From Streptomyces pyxinae (lineage in GTDB: Bacteria; Actinomycetota; Actinomycetes; Streptomycetales; Streptomycetaceae), in the NCBI RefSeq assembly GCF_024756275.1, contig NZ_JANUGQ010000008.1, positions 124,001 through 188,000 on the forward strand: a DNA stretch of 64,000 nucleotides, written 5' to 3'. Every line of letters begins with the position of its first letter. Position 1 is the stretch's first letter. A program made the translations under genes and the position numbers. Below the pieces are notes generated by a model. The model saw nothing but the letters and a program-made list of their open reading frames with translations, had not been told where the DNA came from and searched no databases. Shown piece by piece: positions 15,395 through 26,633 of the stretch.

Positions 15395-16024
15395 ATGGGT
15401 CAGCCGGACAGCGTGGAACACCGGACAGGGGAGTCCGAGCTACCTCCGGGCCAGCGCCTCCAGCGCGGCTGGCCGGTCACCCACTACGGCCCGGTCCCCA
15501 AATTCCGCCCGGAGCGCTGGGAGTTCCGGGTCTTCGGCGCCACCGCCGACGGCGACAAACACTGCTGGAACCACGAGGAGTTCTCGGCGCTGCCGTTCTC
15601 CACGGTGGTCGGGGACCTGCACTGCGTCACCAAGTTCAGCATGGTGGGGGCCGAATGGGGCGGGGTGCCCGCCCGTACGATCCTGGAACTCGCCCCGCCG
15701 GCGCCCGGCGTCAGTCATGTGATGGTCTGGGCCGAATACGGCTACAGCGCCAATCTGCGGCTGGCCGACTTCGCATCCGAACGCTCCATGTTCGCCACCC
15801 ACAAGGACGGCGAGCCGCTCACCGCCGAGCACGGCTTCCCGCTCCGGCTGGTCGTCCCGCACCTCTACGCCTGGAAGGGGCCCAAGTGGGTCCGGGGCGT
15901 GGAGTACATGAGCACCGACCGCCGGGGCTTCTGGGAGGAGCGCGGCTACCACAACCTCGGCGACCCCTGGACCGAGCAGCGCTACTCGTACCAGGAGAAG
16001 CCCGGCGACGGGCCCGAGCTGTGA
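15395..16024 (+). CDS. Sulfite-oxidase-like molybdopterin oxidoreductase
   Basis: A 209-residue protein with the molybdopterin domain of the sulfite oxidase/YedY superfamily but without a twin-arginine signal, haem or dimerisation domain. The conserved molybdenum-ligand Cys77 sits in VVGDLHCVTKFS; RLVVPHLYAWKGPKWV and the ending YHNLGDPW are typical of the soluble actinobacterial subfamily. Substrate and electron partner are unknown. The ATG start has no clear Shine-Dalgarno; CACCAT lies 6 nt upstream and could be a weak leaderless -10. The gene diverges from bfr. Confidence 0.85.
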   Translation: MGQPDSVEHRTGESELPPGQRLQRGWPVTHYGPVPKFRPERWEFRVFGATADGDKHCWNHEEFSALPFSTVVGDLHCVTKFSMVGAEWGGVPARTILELAPPAPGVSHVMVWAEYGYSANLRLADFASERSMFATHKDGEPLTAEHGFPLRLVVPHLYAWKGPKWVRGVEYMSTDRRGFWEERGYHNLGDPWTEQRYSYQEKPGDGPEL

Positions 16025-16144
16025 TTGTCCGAGGCTCGCTCTCCTCCGGACTCCGTCCGGGGGTACCCCCACCGGGGCGTCTGGCCGCCGCCTGTTTGTG
16101 CTTGGCCGCGTGGGCTGTCCCGGCTGTGCCGCCCGTGCCATGCC

Positions 16145-16173
16145 GGCTCGTTCGCCCCCTGGGCGAGTGAGCC
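16145..16173. terminator. Interrupted hairpin between oxidoreductase and DUF4396 genes
   Basis: GGCTC-GT-TCGCCC-CCT-GGGCGA-GT-GAGCC forms an 11-bp stem with a symmetrical GT/GT interruption. It lies between the stops of convergent genes. Confidence 0.4.
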
Positions 16174-16285
16174 GAAGGGGTGCGCGGGTGCCGAAAGGGA
16201 GAGCGCGCGGAGTCCCCGAGGAACGAGGGGGCGAGCACGGTCGACCGTCGGCACCCGCTCAAAGCACCCCGGAGGGGAACGAGCC

Positions 16286-16813
16286 TCAATGAATAAGCGC
16301 GTGGCCCTTGCCGCGGCTGATCATCCAGCGGTTGACCGGGGTCGTCACCACGAAGGCGAGGGCCAGGGAGACGGCGAGCGAGACCCAGAAGAGGGCGTCG
16401 GAGAGGTGGGCGTCCAGGGCGCCCGGCCAGAAGGCGACCACGCCGTTGTCGATCAGCTCCATCACCGCGATGGACAGGGTGTCGGCGGCCAGGGCGATCC
16501 GGACGGCGGTCCGGAACCCGACGCCCGCCCCGAGCACACCGCGCAGCGTGAGCGAGTAGCCGAAGAGGAACGCCAGCGCGATCGCCAGCACCATGGTCGG
16601 GGCATTGCCCCAGCCCAGCGCGGTGCCGACGACCATGCCCAGCACCTCACCGATGGCGCAGCCGGTGAGGCAGTGCAGGGTGGCCCGGGCGGCCATGGAC
16701 CAGCTCGCCGGGGTGCCGGGGGAGTGGTGCTCGTGGCCGGAGTGCCCGGCGTCCGGCGTCGGCACCGGAGCCGTAGGGGCGGGATGGGTGTCGGGGCCGT
16801 GTTCGGGTGCCAT
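16286..16813 (-). CDS. DUF4396 membrane protein with His-rich N-terminus
   Basis: A 175-residue protein. The N-terminal 40 residues carry many His (HGPDTHP, HSGHEHHSP), typical of metal binding. Four hydrophobic segments follow: LHCLTGCAIGEVLGM with two Cys, TMVLAIALAFLFGYSL, RIALAADTLSIAVMEL and LFWVSLAVSLALAFVV. The core matches the DUF4396 family as I recognise it. ATG 16813 is the likely start (G-rich tract 8 nt upstream); a TTG at 16864 would extend it. The 17-bp palindrome 16868-16884 resembles a CsoR operator, so a copper-related role is inferred, not shown. It follows nfo on the same strand. Confidence 0.75.
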   Translation of the reverse strand: MAPEHGPDTHPAPTAPVPTPDAGHSGHEHHSPGTPASWSMAARATLHCLTGCAIGEVLGMVVGTALGWGNAPTMVLAIALAFLFGYSLTLRGVLGAGVGFRTAVRIALAADTLSIAVMELIDNGVVAFWPGALDAHLSDALFWVSLAVSLALAFVVTTPVNRWMISRGKGHALIH

Positions 16814-16867
16814 GGCTGAACCCCCGGGGCGAGTCGTGGGCCGGTTGTCGTATGTTCTCGTCAACGC

Positions 16868-16884
16868 ATACCCCGGCGGGGTAT
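16868..16884 (-). promoter_or_regulatory. CsoR-like palindromic operator upstream of DUF4396 gene
   Basis: ATACCCCGGCGGGGTAT is a perfect 17-bp palindrome. It has the ATA-C-tract ... G-tract-TAT form recalled for CsoR copper-repressor sites in actinomycetes. It lies 55 bp upstream of ATG 16813. It could alternatively be a small terminator hairpin behind nfo. Confidence 0.5.
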
Positions 16885-16919
16885 TCCCGCGGGGTGTTCC
16901 CGGTCGCGGCGGGCGCCGG

Positions 16920-17852
<933 letters not shown>

Positions 17853-17859
17853 CCGGTAT

Positions 17860-19836
17860 CTACAGTCCCTTGATCGTGAGGGTGATGGTGGAGCCCTCCG
17901 GCGCCTGCTCGCCGCCCGCCACCGACTGGCGGTCGACGGTGTCCCCGAGGTACGGGAAGGACTTGTCGACCTTCACCCCGAAGCCCGCCTTCTCCAGCTT
18001 CGCCCGGGCGTCCCCGGTGCTCTCGCCGGTCACGTCCGGGACGGACACCGGGCGCGGGCCCTTGGAGACGGTGAGGGTGATGGTGTCGCCGGAGCCGGCG
18101 CGGCTGCCCGGGCGGAGCGACTGACGGGCGACGGTGCCCGCGTCCTCCGGGGAGTGGACCCGGTCGGGCGCGACCTTCACGGTCAGCCCGGCCTCCTCCA
18201 GGGTACGGGTGGCCGAGGCCACCTGGTCCCCGCTCACCTCGGGCACCTCCACCGGGGCGCCGCGGCTGATCACCAGGGCGACCGCCGCGTCCGGGGACCG
18301 GCCGGTGCCCGGCGCCGGGTCGGTGCTGATCACCGAGCCGCGCGCGAACTCCCGGCTGAACGCCCGGGTGACCTTCCCCGGGGCCAGTCCGGCGGCCTTC
18401 AGCTGCTCGCGGGCCTCGTCCAGCGGTACCCCCCGGAGGTTCGGGACCTTGACGATCTCCGGGCCCCGCGAGATGACCAGGGTCACCGAGCCATTGCCTC
18501 GGATCCGGTCGCCCGGCGCCGGGTCGGTGCGCATCACCGTGCCCTCCCGGTAGGCGGCGCTGAACTCCTGGCGGACGCCCCGGACGTCGAGACCGGCGTC
18601 GGTGAGCCGCTGCTCCGCGCGGTCGTGGCTCTGGCCGAGGACCTGCGGCACCCGGGTGAACTGGCCCGAGTTGATGTACCAGACGCTTCCGCCGACGCCC
18701 AGCACCAGCAGCGCGGCGACCACGGCGGCGAGCATCCCGCGCCGCCGGTTGCCGGCCGGCAGCAGGCGGCGGCCCCGGGCGGTGCCGGGCGGCGGGGCGG
18801 CCGGCCCGTCCCGGAGCGGGCGCTCCAGCCGGCTGGTCCGCTGGACCTCCGTACCGTCGCCGGACCGGGCGCGGGGCCGGGCCAGCACACTGGTGACGTC
18901 CTCGGGCCCGGCCGCCCCCTCCGGCGCTTCCCGGCCGGCCACCGGGGCGGCCTCGTCGCGGGCGCCCGGCGGGACCAGGTCCAGCTGCTCGTCCCCGAGC
19001 GCGGCCCGGGCCTCCCGCAGGACGCCGAGCAGCGCCACCGCGTCGTCCGGCCGGTCCCCGGGGGCCCGGCGGGTCGCCGCCGCCACCAGGGCGTCCAGCT
19101 CCGGGGCGAGCCCGGGCGCAGCCTCCGAGGGGGCCGGTACATCGGTGTTCAGGTGCTGGTAGAGGACCTGCGCCGGGGTGCCGCCCGCGTGCGGTTTGGC
19201 GCCGGTCAGCATCTCGTACAGCACCACCCCGCAGGCGTACACGTCGGAGCGGGGGTCGGCGGTGCCGTGCTCGATCTGCTCGGGTGCCAGATAGGAGACG
19301 GTGCCGAGCACCGAGCCGGTGGTGGCGGTGGCCGAGCCGACCGCCCGGACCAGCCCGAAGTCCGCGACCTTGACCCGGCCGTCGTCCCCGATCAGGACGT
19401 TCTCCGGCTTCATGTCCCGGTGCACGAACCCGGCCAGATGGGCGGCGCCCAGCGCGGCGAGCACCGGCTCCAGGATGTCCAGCGCGGCCCGGGGCGTCAG
19501 CGCGCCGCGCTCCCGCAGCACGTCCCGCAGGGTGCAGCCGGAGACGTACTCCATGGCCAGATAGACGTACGCGCCCTCGGCGCCCTGGTCGAAGACGCCG
19601 ACCACATTGGGGTGGGCCAGCCGGGCCACCGACTTGGCCTCCCGGATGAAGCGCTCCACGAAGGACGCGTCGGTGGCCAGGTCCGGGTGCATCACCTTGA
19701 GGGCGAGCTCCCGGTCGAGCCGGGTGTCCAGGGCCCGGTACACCGTGGCCATGCCACCGGCGGCGACCCGCGCGTCGACTCGGTACCGGCCGTCGAGCAG
19801 CCGGCCGACGAGCGGGTCATGAAGCGTCGTATCCAC
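17860..19836 (-). CDS. Ser/Thr protein kinase with four PASTA domains (PknL-like)
   Basis: A 658-residue transmembrane Hanks-type kinase. The kinase domain (about 18-275) has Gly loop VAAGGMATVY, Lys47, HRDMKPEN with Asp141, and DFG at 159-161. A Pro/Arg juxtamembrane region leads to one membrane helix (about 368-387) and four extracellular PASTA repeats (about 391-658), which bind muropeptides or lipid II in relatives. GTG 19836 (VDTTLHDP) is chosen because TAGACT lies 7 nt upstream (leaderless); the ATG at 19917 adds a basic low-complexity tail. Position between class II DAHP synthase and an Rv2175c homologue matches mycobacterial PknL. It corresponds, from memory, to S. coelicolor PkaF (SCO2110). 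Confidence 0.9.
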   Translation of the reverse strand: MDTTLHDPLVGRLLDGRYRVDARVAAGGMATVYRALDTRLDRELALKVMHPDLATDASFVERFIREAKSVARLAHPNVVGVFDQGAEGAYVYLAMEYVSGCTLRDVLRERGALTPRAALDILEPVLAALGAAHLAGFVHRDMKPENVLIGDDGRVKVADFGLVRAVGSATATTGSVLGTVSYLAPEQIEHGTADPRSDVYACGVVLYEMLTGAKPHAGGTPAQVLYQHLNTDVPAPSEAAPGLAPELDALVAAATRRAPGDRPDDAVALLGVLREARAALGDEQLDLVPPGARDEAAPVAGREAPEGAAGPEDVTSVLARPRARSGDGTEVQRTSRLERPLRDGPAAPPPGTARGRRLLPAGNRRRGMLAAVVAALLVLGVGGSVWYINSGQFTRVPQVLGQSHDRAEQRLTDAGLDVRGVRQEFSAAYREGTVMRTDPAPGDRIRGNGSVTLVISRGPEIVKVPNLRGVPLDEAREQLKAAGLAPGKVTRAFSREFARGSVISTDPAPGTGRSPDAAVALVISRGAPVEVPEVSGDQVASATRTLEEAGLTVKVAPDRVHSPEDAGTVARQSLRPGSRAGSGDTITLTVSKGPRPVSVPDVTGESTGDARAKLEKAGFGVKVDKSFPYLGDTVDRQSVAGGEQAPEGSTITLTIKGL

Positions 19837-19843
19837 CCGGCCG

Positions 19844-19849
19844 AGTCTA
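19844..19849 (-). promoter_or_regulatory. -10 box for leaderless PASTA kinase
   Basis: TAGACT (minus strand) is 7 nt before GTG 19836. No Shine-Dalgarno sequence precedes that codon. Confidence 0.55.
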
Positions 19850-19959
19850 CGAGCCCGCACCGGCGGCCCCGCCGCCGCGTACATGACGTACGCGATACCG
19901 CGGCGGAGCCGTGACATCGCTGGTGGGGGCGCCGCCGGCGACTCCGGCGGTCACGGGGC

Positions 19960-21099
<1,140 letters not shown>

Positions 21100-21103
<4 letters not shown>

Positions 21104-22491
21104 GACACTCCTTCGGGAAGGCCGGCGGCGGTGCTCCCGCCCCCGGCACCGGTCTCGGTACCGGGCTTGGCACTGGTTTCGGCACCGGCTTCGGCACGGG
21201 TCTCGGGGGGCGCGGCGGCGGTCGCCGGGGCGGGCACGGCGGGACCGCCCCGCACCGGGGCGCCGGGGAAGCGGGTCGGCAAGAAGGCCCGGGCCAGACC
21301 GGGCAGCTCACCGGTGGCCAGCAGCTCGCCCATCACGTCCCCGGTCACCGGGGTCAGCAGCACCCCGTTCCGGTAGTGACCGGTCGCCAGGTGCAGCCCC
21401 GGCAGCGCGGTCGGGCCGAGCAGCGGCGCGTTGTCCGGCGAACCGGGCCGCAGCCCCGCGCCGGTCTCGGTGAGCGGCAGTTCGGTGATGCCGGGCAGCA
21501 GCTCATGGGCGTCGCGCAGCAGTTCGTAGACCCCGCCGGCGGTGACCTTGGTGTCCCAGCCGCGCTCCTCGCTGGTGGCGCCGATCACCAGCTCGCCGTT
21601 CTCGCGCGGCACCAGATAGATGTGCCGGCCCCGGACCACCGCCCGCAGGCTCCGGTCCAGGAAGGGCGCGTACGCGGGCGGCACGGCCAGCCGCACCACC
21701 TGGCCCTTCACCGGCCGCACGGGGGGCCGTACCGCGTCCGGCACGCCGTCGAGCCGGCCGCTCATGCTGCCCGCCGCCAGCACCACCTGGCCGGCCGCCA
21801 CCCGGGTGCCGTCCGCCAGGACCGCGCCCGCGGCCCGGTCCCGTACCACCGAGAGCCGCTCGGCCCGGGACCGGTGGAAGACCACTCCGGCCCGCTCGCA
21901 GGCGGCCAGCAGCGCCGCGGCCAGCCGCCGGGGATCGACCTGGTGGTCGTCGGCCACCCGCAGCCCGCCCCGGACGCCGGGCGCCAGCATGGGTTCCAGC
22001 CGCCGGCACTCCCGGCCGGTCAGCCACTCGGAGTCCAGGCCGGTCCGCAGGTGCAGGGCGTGCAGCTCGCGGAGTTCGGCGCGGTCGTCGGCGTCCAGCG
22101 CCACCGCCAGCGTCCCGCAGGCGCGGTGGCCCACGTCCAGCCCGGAGGCATCCTCCAGCTCGGCGGTGAACTCCGGATACCGGCGCGCCGAGGCCAGGTT
22201 GAGCGCCAGCAGCCGTTCCTCGCCGTAGTGCAGCTCGGTGACGGCGGCCAGCATCCCGGCCGCCACCCGCGCGGCCCCGCCGCCCGGCTCGGGGTCGGCC
22301 ACGGCGACCACCAGCCCCCGCTGGGCCGCGCGCCAGGCCGTGACCAGGCCGATGATCCCGCCCCCGACGACCAGCACGTCCGGTCCGGCGCCCCCGGTGG
22401 CGGACACCGAGGACGGCGTGGCTCGTGCGGACGGCATCGACGGCATCGACGGTGTGGCTGGCATGGCTGACATGGACGGCGTCGACGACAT
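21100..22491 (-). CDS. thiO: Glycine oxidase ThiO
   Basis: A 463-residue FAD-dependent D-amino-acid-oxidase-family enzyme that makes the iminoacetate needed by ThiG. After a 30-residue Ser/Met/Pro repeat (SMSAMPATPSMPSMPSA) the FAD motif VLVVGGGIIGLVTAW begins. GLRPGSPDNAPLLGP and LHLATGHYRNGVLLTPVTG are typical C-terminal blocks. The last 55 residues are another Ala/Glu/Thr/Gly low-complexity tail. ATG 22491 follows GGGAGG, which forms the 3' end of the TPP riboswitch, so ligand binding probably blocks ribosome access. The stop overlaps thiS by 4 bp. Confidence 0.93.
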
Positions 22492-22502
22492 GGGTCTCAG
22501 CC

Positions 22503-22600
22503 CCTCCCTTCGCCGGCATGACCCGGATCAGGTTCATACGGTCGGAGGCCGCGTCAGCCTCCCTCTCAGCCCGCTGCGTCCGGGCTCCCGCGTGTGCTCT
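22503..22600 (-). promoter_or_regulatory. TPP riboswitch (THI box)
   Basis: The minus strand carries the conserved CTGAGAGGGAGGCTGA core (near 22555-22570), CCTGATCCGGGTCATGCCGG (about 22515-22535) and the closing GCGAAGGGAGG just before thiO. This is a complete THI element. Because GGGAGG doubles as the thiO ribosome binding site, translational repression by TPP is inferred. Confidence 0.95.
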
Positions 22601-22609
22601 TCGGTGGCC

Positions 22610-22615
22610 AGACTA
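22610..22615 (-). promoter_or_regulatory. -10 box of the thiOSG transcript
   Basis: TAGTCT on the minus strand lies about 10 nt upstream of the riboswitch and would start the RNA near 22603. Confidence 0.45.
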
Positions 22616-22750
22616 ACCCCACCCCGCGAGCGGCGGTAAGGGAGCCTTCCGGCCCCCGGCCCGCCCACCCGGCGGCCCCGGCACCGGGTCCCGGAGGGCG
22701 GCGGTACCGGTGTGGGGGAGGAGCTGCGGCCTGACGGGCCGTCGGCTGCG

Positions 22751-22756
22751 TAAGGT
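22751..22756 (+). promoter_or_regulatory. -10 box for leaderless flavoprotein gene
   Basis: TAAGGT is 6 nt upstream of GTG 22763. CTGACG (22731-22736) is a possible but short-spaced (14 bp) -35. Confidence 0.6.
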
Positions 22757-22762
22757 GGGCGG

Positions 22763-24043
22763 GTGGACGAGCGGACGAACCAGGTGGAGACCGAGCGGCG
22801 CGTCGTGGTGGTCGGCGCCGGCATGGCCGGGGTGCAGACCGCGGTGGCGCTGCGGGAGCGGGGCTTCACCGGGCCGGTGCTGCTGATCGGCGCCGAACCG
22901 CACCAGCCCTACGACCGGCCGCCGCTCTCCAAGGCGGTGCTGCTCGGCACGGCGGAGGGCTCGGCCTTCGAGGTGGACTTCGAGGCGCTCGGCATCGAAC
23001 TCCGCCTCGGCGTCGAGGTCACCGGCCTCCGCCCCGCGGCGCACGAGGTGGACACCGGGGCCGGACCGGTCCCGTACGACACCCTGGTCGTCGCCACCGG
23101 AGCCGTACCGCTGGCGCTGCCCGGCGCGAGCGGGGTGCCCGGCGTCCATCTGCTGCGCACCCTGGACGACGCCGAACGGCTCCGCCCGGTCCTGGCCGCC
23201 CGGCACGACGTGGTGATCGTCGGCGCCGGCTGGATCGGCGCCGAGTTCGCCACCGCCGCCCGGGAGGCCGGCTGCGCGGTCACCGTGGTGGAGGCGGCGG
23301 ACCGGCCGCTCGCCGGGGCCTTCCCCGCCGAGGTCGCCGCCCCGATGGCCGGGTGGTACGCGGAGAGCGGGGCCACCCTGCTCACCGGCGCCCGGGTGGC
23401 CCGGCTGGAGCCCGGGCAGTCTGCGCGTTCCGGGGCTTCCGGTGGTTCCGGGGAGCTGGCCGGGCCCGGCGCGGTGGTACTGGCGGACGGCCGGTCGCTG
23501 CCGGCCGGCGCCGTGGTGGTCGGCATCGGCGCCCGGCCCGCCACCGACTGGCTGGCCGGCTCCGGGGTCGCGCTCGGCCCGGACGGGGCGGTCACCGCCG
23601 ACGACCGGCTGCGCGCCTCGGTGCCCGATGTGTACGCGGTGGGGGACTGCGCCTCCTTCCCGTCCGCCCGGTACGGCGAGCGGTTGCTCGTGCACCACTG
23701 GGACAACGCCCTCCAGGGGCCCCGTACGGTGGCCGCCGACATCACGGGTGAGCCCGTCGCCCCGTACGACCCGGTGCCCTACTTCTGGTCGGAGCAGTTC
23801 GGCCGGTTCGTCCAGTACGCCGGCCATCACGGGGCCGCCGACACCCTGGTGTGGCGCGGCGATCCGGCCGACGCCGCCTGGTCGGTGGCGTGGCTGCGCG
23901 ACGGGGCCCTGGTGGCGCTGCTGGCCGTGGGGCGCCCGCGCGACCTGGCCCAGGGCCGGAAGCTCATCGACTCCCGCGCCCGGCTGGATCCGGACCTGGT
24001 GGCCGACCCGGGGCTGCCGCTGAAGTCGGCCGTCGCGGGGTAG
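22763..24043 (+). CDS. FAD/NAD(P)-dependent oxidoreductase (ferredoxin reductase type)
   Basis: A 426-residue two-dinucleotide-domain flavoprotein. The FAD motif VVVVGAGMAGVQTA is followed by YDRPPLSKAVL, ATGAVP, the NAD motif VVIVGAGWIGAEFA, and VYAVGDCASF before a reductase C-terminal domain (HHWDNALQGP...). The layout is that of ferredoxin/rubredoxin reductases such as rhodocoxin or putidaredoxin reductase; the redox partner is not encoded nearby. A Ser/Gly-rich insertion (SARSGASGGSGELAG) lies in the NAD domain. The gene is probably leaderless and diverges from the thiO operon. Confidence 0.88.
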   Translation: MDERTNQVETERRVVVVGAGMAGVQTAVALRERGFTGPVLLIGAEPHQPYDRPPLSKAVLLGTAEGSAFEVDFEALGIELRLGVEVTGLRPAAHEVDTGAGPVPYDTLVVATGAVPLALPGASGVPGVHLLRTLDDAERLRPVLAARHDVVIVGAGWIGAEFATAAREAGCAVTVVEAADRPLAGAFPAEVAAPMAGWYAESGATLLTGARVARLEPGQSARSGASGGSGELAGPGAVVLADGRSLPAGAVVVGIGARPATDWLAGSGVALGPDGAVTADDRLRASVPDVYAVGDCASFPSARYGERLLVHHWDNALQGPRTVAADITGEPVAPYDPVPYFWSEQFGRFVQYAGHHGAADTLVWRGDPADAAWSVAWLRDGALVALLAVGRPRDLAQGRKLIDSRARLDPDLVADPGLPLKSAVAG

Positions 24044-24068
24044 CGCCGCCCCCGGGGCCCGGGCGGCG
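24044..24068 (+). terminator. Hairpin directly after the flavoprotein gene
   Basis: CGCCGCCC and GGGCGGCG pair around a 9-nt GC loop, starting one base after the TAG stop. Confidence 0.5.
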
Positions 24069-24194
24069 GGACGGGCGGTCGCGGCTGGTGGGACGGGCCG
24101 TTCCGGCCGGTGCGGCCGGGCCGCGCACGGCTCCCGGGCCCCTCGGACGCGGGCTCGGGTACCGAGTGTCGGTCCGGGATGGCAGGCTTGTCCC

Positions 24195-24560
24195 GTGACC
24201 GAGATTGACGCGAAGATTGATGCTCTCGTCCCCGACTGGCTGTACCTCCCCGACATCGCGGAGCTGCTGGACGTCGAGGTGACCCGGGTGCGCCAGCTGG
24301 TGAAGGAGGGCCAGCTGATCGCCGTGCGCCGGGGGGAGAACCGGGCGCTCCAGGTGCCCGCCGCCTTCATCAAGGACGGCCGGGTGGTCAAGGGGCTCGC
24401 CGGGACCCTGACGCTGCTGAGGGACGACGGCTTCTCCGACGAGGAGATGCTGGAGTGGCTCTTCACCGCCGACGACACCCTGCCCGGCACCCCCGCCGAG
24501 GCGCTGGCCGAGAACCGCGGCACGGAGGTGAAGCGCCGCGCCCAGGCGCTCGCCGTCTGA
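24195..24560 (+). CDS. Rv2175c-family DNA-binding protein
   Basis: A 121-residue winged-helix protein of the actinobacterial Rv2175c family. The N-terminal helix-turn-helix region ([18 protein letters not shown] then [15 protein letters not shown]) is followed by the family C-terminal part ([23 protein letters not shown] and KRRAQALAV). In M. tuberculosis Rv2175c binds DNA and is phosphorylated by PknL near its N-terminus, and phosphorylation lowers DNA binding (established). The Streptomyces protein lacks most of that N-terminal extension but keeps Thr2. The PknL-like PASTA kinase lies 4.4 kb away. GTG 24195 has CAGGCT 6 nt upstream, a possible weak leaderless -10. Confidence 0.88.
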   Translation: MTEIDAKIDALVPDWLYLPDIAELLDVEVTRVRQLVKEGQLIAVRRGENRALQVPAAFIKDGRVVKGLAGTLTLLRDDGFSDEEMLEWLFTADDTLPGTPAEALAENRGTEVKRRAQALAV

Positions 24561-24652
24561 CCACCGTCCGACCGCTGTCAGACGATGTCCGGGGGTACGG
24601 GCCGGCGGTGTCCGGTCCGTACCCCGCCGCAGCCCCCGGGGGGAACGCCTCG

Positions 24653-25375
24653 ATGCCCATGTCGCCCACGCCGTCCGTGTCGTCCACGCCGTCCGTGTCG
24701 TCCGTGTCGTCCGTGTCGTCCACGTCCACCGCGCGCGCCCGGCTGGCCGGCGCCCGGCTCTATCTCTGCACCGACGCCCGGCGGCGCCAGGGCGACCTGC
24801 CCGCCTTCCTGGACGCGGTGCTCGGCGCCGGCGTCGACATCGTGCAGCTCCGCGACAAGGGCATGGAGGCGGCCGAGGAGCTGGAGCACCTCGCGGTGTT
24901 CGCGGACGCCTGCCGCCGGCACGGCACGCTGCTCGCGGTGAACGACCGGGCCGATGTGGCGCACGCCGCCGGCTCCGGTGTCCTCCATCTGGGGCAGGGC
25001 GATCTGCCGGTGCCCGCCGCCCGGGCGATCCTCGGCGACCAGGTGCTGATCGGCCGCTCCACGCATGCCGAGGCCGAGGTGGACGCGGCCGTGGCCGAGC
25101 CGGGCACCGACTACTTCTGCACCGGGCCCTGCTGGCCCACGCCCACCAAGCCGGGCCGGTACGCCCCGGGGCTGGGCCTGGTGCGGTACGCCGCCTCGCT
25201 CGCCCAGGACCGGCCGTGGTTCGCCATCGGCGGCATCGACGCGGACAACCTGGACGCGGTGCTGGACGCCGGGGCGCGCCGGATCGTGGTGGTCCGGGCG
25301 ATCACCGAGGCGGACGACCCGGCGGCGGCGACGGCTGCCCTGGCCAAGCGGGTCCGCGAGCGGGCGGACGGCTGA
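24653..25375 (+). CDS. thiE: Thiamine-phosphate synthase with Ser/Val repeat N-terminus
   Basis: A 240-residue ThiE that joins HMP pyrophosphate and thiazole phosphate to thiamine phosphate. Family blocks are [65 protein letters not shown] and [11 protein letters not shown]. The first about 25 residues ([18 protein letters not shown]...) come from a tandem TCCGTGTCG-type 9-mer repeat (24665-24729), with no counterpart in normal ThiE. ATG 24653 (or 24659) is the only start between the repeat and a G-rich putative ribosome binding site. No riboswitch precedes it, unlike thiO. Confidence 0.92.
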   Translation: MPMSPTPSVSSTPSVSSVSSVSSTSTARARLAGARLYLCTDARRRQGDLPAFLDAVLGAGVDIVQLRDKGMEAAEELEHLAVFADACRRHGTLLAVNDRADVAHAAGSGVLHLGQGDLPVPAARAILGDQVLIGRSTHAEAEVDAAVAEPGTDYFCTGPCWPTPTKPGRYAPGLGLVRYAASLAQDRPWFAIGGIDADNLDAVLDAGARRIVVVRAITEADDPAAATAALAKRVRERADG

Positions 25376-25652
25376 CCCCGGCACACCCCGGTCCCGGCGC
25401 TGGCGTCCCGGCACGTCGGCCCCGGTCCCGGGGTGCCCGAGTCCGGGCCCGGTCCCGGCATCCCGGGCTCCGGTACCTCCGGTGTCTCCGGCACCGGCCC
25501 GGCATTCCCGGTCCGGGGCGGATGCCCACCACCTGGTCGTCCGGCGCTCCGGAATGCCCCGGAACCGCCGCTTCCGCGTCCAAGGGGTGGACAACCCGCG
25601 TATCAAACCGGCATATAACCCTGCTCCGGTTGGGTGGTCGCCGCCCCGTGAC
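25376..25652. repeat. Spacer with GGTCCCGG-type repeats
   Basis: No gene is seen. The first 140 bases are built of GGTCCCGG, GGCACCGG and GTCCCGGC units; the last 100 bases before metF are normal intergenic sequence with its -10 box. Confidence 0.4.
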
Positions 25653-25658
25653 TAACCT
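25653..25658 (+). promoter_or_regulatory. -10 box for leaderless metF
   Basis: TAACCT lies 6 nt before ATG 25665, with no Shine-Dalgarno sequence. Confidence 0.6.
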
Positions 25659-25664
25659 GCCGGT

Positions 25665-26582
25665 ATGGCCCTTGGCACTCCCTCCACCAGGACCGACCGC
25701 GCCCGTACGGTGCGCGAACTGCTGGCGACCGGCAGAACGACGTACTCGTTCGAGTTCTGGGCACCCAAGACCGAGAAGGGCGAGCGCAATCTCTGGAACG
25801 CGCTGCGCCGGGTCGAGGCGGTCGCTCCGAGCTTCGTCTCCGTGACCTACGGCGCGGGCGGCTCCACCCGCGCCGGGACGGTGAAGGCCACCCAGGAGAT
25901 CGCCGCCGACACCACCCTGACCCCGGTCGCCCACCTCACCGCGGTCAGCCACACCGTCGCCGAGCTCCGCAATATGATCGGGCAGTACGCCGACGCCGAC
26001 ATCCGCAACATCCTCGCCGTGCGCGGCGACCCGCCCGGCGACCCGATGGCCGAGTGGGTGCCCAACCCCGAGGGACTGCACTACGCCGCCGACCTGGTCC
26101 GGCTCATCAAGGAGTCCGGCGACTTCTGCGTGGGCGTCGCCGCCTTCCCCGAGATGCATCCGCGCTCCACCGACTGGGAGACCGACGTCCGGCACTTCGT
26201 GGCCAAGTGCCGGGCCGGTGCCGACTACGCCATCACCCAGATGTTCTTCGACCCCGAGGACTATCTGCGGCTGCGCGACCGGGTGGCGGCGACGGGCTGC
26301 GAGATCCCGATCATCCCCGAGATCATGCCGGTGACCAGCGTCAAGCAGATCGAACGGTTCGCCCGGCTCAGCAACGCGCGTTTCCCGGCGGAGCTGAAAG
26401 AGCGGATCCTCGCCGTCGCGGACGATCCCGCCGCTGTACGCTCCATTGGCATCGAGTACGCCACGGAGTTCGCCGCGCGGCTGCTGTCCGAGGGAGCTCC
26501 CGGACTGCACTTCATCACGCTGAACAACTCCACGGCGACGCTTGAGATCTACGAGAATCTCGGACTGCACAGGCAGTCCTGA
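25665..26582 (+). CDS. metF: Methylenetetrahydrofolate reductase
   Basis: A 305-residue TIM-barrel flavoenzyme that reduces 5,10-methylene-THF to 5-methyl-THF for methionine synthesis. Recognisable blocks are [14 protein letters not shown] (catalytic Glu), [49 protein letters not shown] and IIPEIMPV. Length is normal. The ATG start has no ribosome binding site but a -10 box 6 nt upstream, so the gene is probably leaderless. A cobalamin or SAM riboswitch is therefore excluded at this promoter. Confidence 0.95.
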   Translation: MALGTPSTRTDRARTVRELLATGRTTYSFEFWAPKTEKGERNLWNALRRVEAVAPSFVSVTYGAGGSTRAGTVKATQEIAADTTLTPVAHLTAVSHTVAELRNMIGQYADADIRNILAVRGDPPGDPMAEWVPNPEGLHYAADLVRLIKESGDFCVGVAAFPEMHPRSTDWETDVRHFVAKCRAGADYAITQMFFDPEDYLRLRDRVAATGCEIPIIPEIMPVTSVKQIERFARLSNARFPAELKERILAVADDPAAVRSIGIEYATEFAARLLSEGAPGLHFITLNNSTATLEIYENLGLHRQS

Positions 26583-26591
26583 CCGGCCGTA

Positions 26592-26633
26592 CCCGCCTCT
26601 CCCCCCGGCGGCGGCCGCAGGAGAGGGGCGGGC
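26592..26633 (+). promoter_or_regulatory. Hairpin enclosing the ribosome binding site of the next gene
   Basis: CCTCTCC (26596-26602) is complementary to GGAGAGG (26620-26626), with further GC pairing outside. The hairpin lies between metF and the membrane-protein gene and covers its Shine-Dalgarno sequence. It may terminate metF or lower translation of the next gene. Confidence 0.35.
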
